Origin: Bacterioplanes sp.
GTDB taxonomy: Bacteria > Pseudomonadota > Gammaproteobacteria > Pseudomonadales > Oceanobacteraceae
NCBI GenBank assembly: GCA_014859445.1
Contig: JACUUC010000012.1
Location: 21,553-85,552 of the forward strand
DNA: 64,000 nt
Direction: 5' to 3'
Within the stretch, counting starts at the first letter, position 1, and every line of letters begins with the position of its first letter. The notes under the pieces were generated by a model. It did not search any database, was not told where the DNA came from, and saw nothing but the letters and a program-made list of their open reading frames with translations. A program made the position numbers and the translations under genes. Of this stretch, positions 61,729 through 64,000 are shown piece after piece.

Positions 61729-62547
61729 ATGAAAAGTTCGTTAGGATTAAACGCCGAATTACCGGTGCTGGATTTGCTGAAAGAGGCCGTCACCTTGTTG
61801 TGGAGCAAGCGTTCAGTGGTGGTGGCGATGTTTTTGCCAGTGATTGCTTTGTTGGCTTTGTTGGACATGATCAGTACGCAGTATTTTACACCTGCTGACG
61901 CGATGTTAGAGCAAGGTTTGGATGTCGGTGAATCCTTGTCTTTTGGTGGTACACAATTGGTTTTTATGGCCGTCTCGTTGGTGTTGAGTGTACTCATGGC
62001 AACGGCTTGTCACCGCTTTACGCTCTTACCACCGTCACAGTGGGAGCGGAATGCGCTGCATGGCTTTAGAAAGGGCGAGTGGCGTTACTTATGGCGTTCG
62101 ATGCTATTGGGTTTTTTGTGTGGCGCATTAATCGTTATCGGCGTGGTTATTTTTATGGTGTTGCCACCTGCGATCATGCCTTTGGGCATTTTATTGTCGG
62201 TGATTGCCGTCATTTATGTGTTTTCACGATTGGCGATTACGTTACCTGAGATTGCGTTAGGTGTATTTTCACCGTTATCGCGAGCATGGCAGCTAAGCGA
62301 AGGGAATGGTGGGCGTTTGATGCTGGTTATGATCGTTGTTCCGGTAGCTCTTTGTTTGCCTTTTTTGCTGCTTTTTGCCCTCGATTCTACGTTGATTAAT
62401 TACGTGGCAACCATGGGTATTTATCTTGCTACCTTGGTGGCCATTGTCTTACAGTCGTTATCGTATCGATTTTTATTAAGTTTTTATGAGCCAGACAATC
62501 CATTGCTGCAAGAGATTGCTGCCGTACCTACGTCGCTTGATGCTTAG
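61729..62547 (+). CDS. Six-segment membrane protein of unknown function
   Basis: A 272-residue inner-membrane protein with six predicted segments (for example VVVAMFLPVIALLALLDMI, LVFMAVSLVLSVLMATAC, LMLVMIVVPVALCLPFLLLF). The SRAWQLSEGNGGRLMLVM stretch between segments four and five is a pattern seen in DUF975/YciC-type membrane proteins, but I cannot place it firmly. GAGGG precedes the ATG. It lies after the transporter's terminator and 18 bp before the AraC gene. Confidence 0.82.
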   Translation: MKSSLGLNAELPVLDLLKEAVTLLWSKRSVVVAMFLPVIALLALLDMISTQYFTPADAMLEQGLDVGESLSFGGTQLVFMAVSLVLSVLMATACHRFTLLPPSQWERNALHGFRKGEWRYLWRSMLLGFLCGALIVIGVVIFMVLPPAIMPLGILLSVIAVIYVFSRLAITLPEIALGVFSPLSRAWQLSEGNGGRLMLVMIVVPVALCLPFLLLFALDSTLINYVATMGIYLATLVAIVLQSLSYRFLLSFYEPDNPLLQEIAAVPTSLDA

Positions 62548-62565
62548 TATGAGTCAATCACGGTC

Positions 62566-63630
62566 ATGAAGCTTGGTGATATCTCGGTTTCTTATGTTGA
62601 GCTCATGGTGCGTGCGGTAACGCATTTAGGTGCCGATCCGCGTCCGATCTTGCAGCAGTTTCAATTGGACGCTACGCGTTTATCTTCTTCGGATGCTCGT
62701 ATCAGCATTCCGCGCTTTATGCGTTTGGGACACGCCTTTATTCAGCAAACGCAATCTCCTGGGTTGGGTTTGTTGATGGGGCGGCTGACGTCACCCACAC
62801 ACTTAGGGTTGGCGGGTTTGTTGTCGATGTCCTCATTGACGGTTAAGGATGCGGCTAAGGCATTGGCTGACTATGAGATTTTATCCAGTTTTAATGCGCG
62901 TGGCCGTTCGTCGTTTTCGCTTGAGAGTGGCGCGGGGGTTTGTCAGTTTTACTCGGTGAGTCCGTACAACGACTACAATCACTTTGTGGTTGATTCGGTG
63001 TTGGCAGGGTGGATGACGTTGTTGTATTGGGTGTCGGGTCGGGATGACATCATTAAGCGCGTTGAATTTGAGTTTCCTGCACCCAGTTACAGTGATCAAT
63101 ATGCGCAGTATTTTTCCTGTGAGGTGCAGTTTGCGAGTGCGCGTAATGCGTTGTTGCTCCATGATTGGGCATTACCGTTGCTGTCTTTGCACCGTTGTGC
63201 GGCTACTCATCAGGCATTAAAGTTGCTCGCCGACCGAGAACGGGAACGGGTTCGTCATGGTTTGAGTTTCGCCGAATTGGTCGCTCGTGCGTTAAGCCCT
63301 TTATTGAATGGGCACACGCCGACGCTCGATTTGGTTGCGCAACGCATGAATCAAGCACCATGGACACTTCGGCGTCGTCTGAATGATGAGGGGGTAAGTT
63401 TTCAGCAGGTGCTTAATGATACGCGACGAGATCTGGCCATCAGTTATGTGCGTGAAACGACACTCACATTAGGCGAAATTGCGTATTTGTTGGGGTTTGG
63501 TTCGACAACGGCGTTTCAGCGGGCGTTTAAGCGTTGGCTTGGGTTGGCGCCAGGTCAATATCGATTGCAGTATCAGGCGCAACAGAAGCCGCCAGCGGCG
63601 GCTAGTTACAACTCAACGGCATCATCGTAA
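62566..63630 (+). CDS. AraC-family regulator with arabinose-binding-like domain
   Basis: A 354-residue regulator of the same class as those at 37569 and 40659. The N-terminal domain (about 15-205) contains SPGLGLLMGRLTSPTHLGLAGLLSMSSLTVKDAAKAL, typical of the OruR/VirS-like sensors. The DNA-binding part reads LDLVAQRMNQAPWTLRRRLNDE and LGEIAYLLGFGSTTAFQRAFKRWLG. The C-terminal tail beyond the HTH is rich in Gln, Ala and Ser. It lies 18 bp after the membrane protein gene and may control the export cluster. Confidence 0.93.
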   Translation: MKLGDISVSYVELMVRAVTHLGADPRPILQQFQLDATRLSSSDARISIPRFMRLGHAFIQQTQSPGLGLLMGRLTSPTHLGLAGLLSMSSLTVKDAAKALADYEILSSFNARGRSSFSLESGAGVCQFYSVSPYNDYNHFVVDSVLAGWMTLLYWVSGRDDIIKRVEFEFPAPSYSDQYAQYFSCEVQFASARNALLLHDWALPLLSLHRCAATHQALKLLADRERERVRHGLSFAELVARALSPLLNGHTPTLDLVAQRMNQAPWTLRRRLNDEGVSFQQVLNDTRRDLAISYVRETTLTLGEIAYLLGFGSTTAFQRAFKRWLGLAPGQYRLQYQAQQKPPAAASYNSTASS

Positions 63631-63686
63631 TCGTCTTCGTAATCTTCGTACTCGATATCGAGTAAATCTTCTAAATAATCAGTCAT
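63606..63686 (-). CDS. Possible 26-residue acidic protein
   Basis: A 26-codon frame from ATG 63686, with AAGGA 7 bases before it, gives MTDYLEDLLDIEYEDYEDDY and six more residues. Thirteen of 26 residues are Asp or Glu and four are Tyr. It overlaps the convergent AraC stop by 25 bases. Such a strong acidic bias with a good ribosome binding site is unlikely by chance, but the size allows no family call. Confidence 0.5.
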   Translation of the reverse strand: MTDYLEDLLDIEYEDYEDDYDDAVEL

Positions 63687-63945
63687 TGTTTTTTCCTTTT
63701 TTGGATGAATCACAGCGGTCGCTGTTTGTTTTAAGCATCATTTGTGCCAGTAAATAATCCGACACGTCGATGGTTAGTAAGTTGCAGTGTAAGTGCCAGA
63801 AATGACAACAATGTGACGTATCATGCAAAAGGTAATCAGAGGTCGTACGAAAGGAGAGAATCTAATCAAGAAAAGCAATAACTGCGTTTTGAAGAGGAAA
63901 CGATACTATCGAGGAAAACAACTGGTAACAACGCGATCAACAAAA

Positions 63946-64000
63946 TGGCGGACTGGACGGGACTCGAACCCGCGACCCCCGGCGTGACAGGCCGGTATTC
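63946..64000 (-). tRNA. tRNA-Asp (GTC), 5' end outside the window
   Basis: The minus-strand sequence ends in the acceptor stem and encoded CCA (TGG at 63946-63948 on the plus strand). GGTTCGAGTCC of the T arm and CCTGTCACG with anticodon GTC are visible. The 5' end lies beyond base 64000. The stretch 63687-63945 before it holds no convincing gene. Confidence 0.95.

Noticed and set aside
1..64000. CRISPR arrays, transposases, prophage genes and toxin-antitoxin pairs
   Set aside because: No regularly spaced repeats, transposase motifs, integrase or toxin-antitoxin-like pairs were seen on either strand.

Overview
The window looks like chromosomal DNA of a free-living, respiring gammaproteobacterium of the Pseudomonadales/Oceanospirillales type, probably marine. 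I base this on a complete system I cytochrome c maturation operon, a DcaP-like porin, sodium-coupled acetate-type transport, and a nadK to pepN gene order that I recall from Pseudomonas. I cannot name the genus. Coding density is high. I see no insertion sequence, prophage, CRISPR array or rRNA. The right edge cuts a tRNA-Asp gene and the left edge cuts an unidentified protein gene.

Region by region. 0-5 kb: a hotdog-fold protein, an OlsB-like ornithine acyltransferase, a periplasmic protein of unknown role, a membrane-anchored thioredoxin-like protein and hemN with an upstream FNR/ANR-like site. 4.5-7.2 kb: a TetR regulator, then a FliK-like protein paired with a stand-alone FlhB C-terminal domain. 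7.2-14.2 kb: ccmABCDEFGHI in canonical order. 14.3-16.6 kb: a DUF2804 protein and a DcaP-like porin. 16.8-32.8 kb: an acetate-utilisation block made of acs, a LuxR-type response regulator (CrbR/ErdR-like), an SLC5-fused hybrid histidine kinase (CrbS/MxtR-like), a cNMP/CBS/DUF294 protein, a DEDDh exonuclease, and on the opposite strand a two-subunit sodium:solute symporter behind a sigma-54-like promoter. Between the exonuclease and the symporter lies a tight four-gene operon: an exported cupredoxin, a membrane EAL phosphodiesterase with a degenerate GGDEF domain, a DUF3034 protein and an exported truncated haemoglobin. That operon is the best candidate here for an undercharacterised system.

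33-44 kb: DUF2147, dGTPase, signal peptidase I with an overlapping 34-codon membrane ORF, a monothiol glutaredoxin-like protein, a YheT-like hydrolase, two AraC regulators, a MaoC-like hydratase, a DUF5610 protein, a small glutaredoxin, a lipoprotein and a ComEA-like protein. An AT-rich 548-bp gap sits at 38.6-39.2 kb. 44-56 kb: topA, a membrane-anchored protein, a PLP desulfhydrase/deaminase-like enzyme, and the run DUF1853, nadK, metallophosphoesterase, rhomboid, DUF1315, DUF2797, pepN. 56-63.6 kb: a DUF1329 protein, a YCF48-like propeller protein, an MMPL/RND transporter, a six-segment membrane protein and a third AraC regulator, forming an envelope lipid or hydrophobic-compound export cluster. 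A 26-codon acidic ORF and tRNA-Asp end the window.

All calls come from reading sequence and hand comparison with remembered families. No database search was run, and domain names given from memory should be confirmed by profile search.
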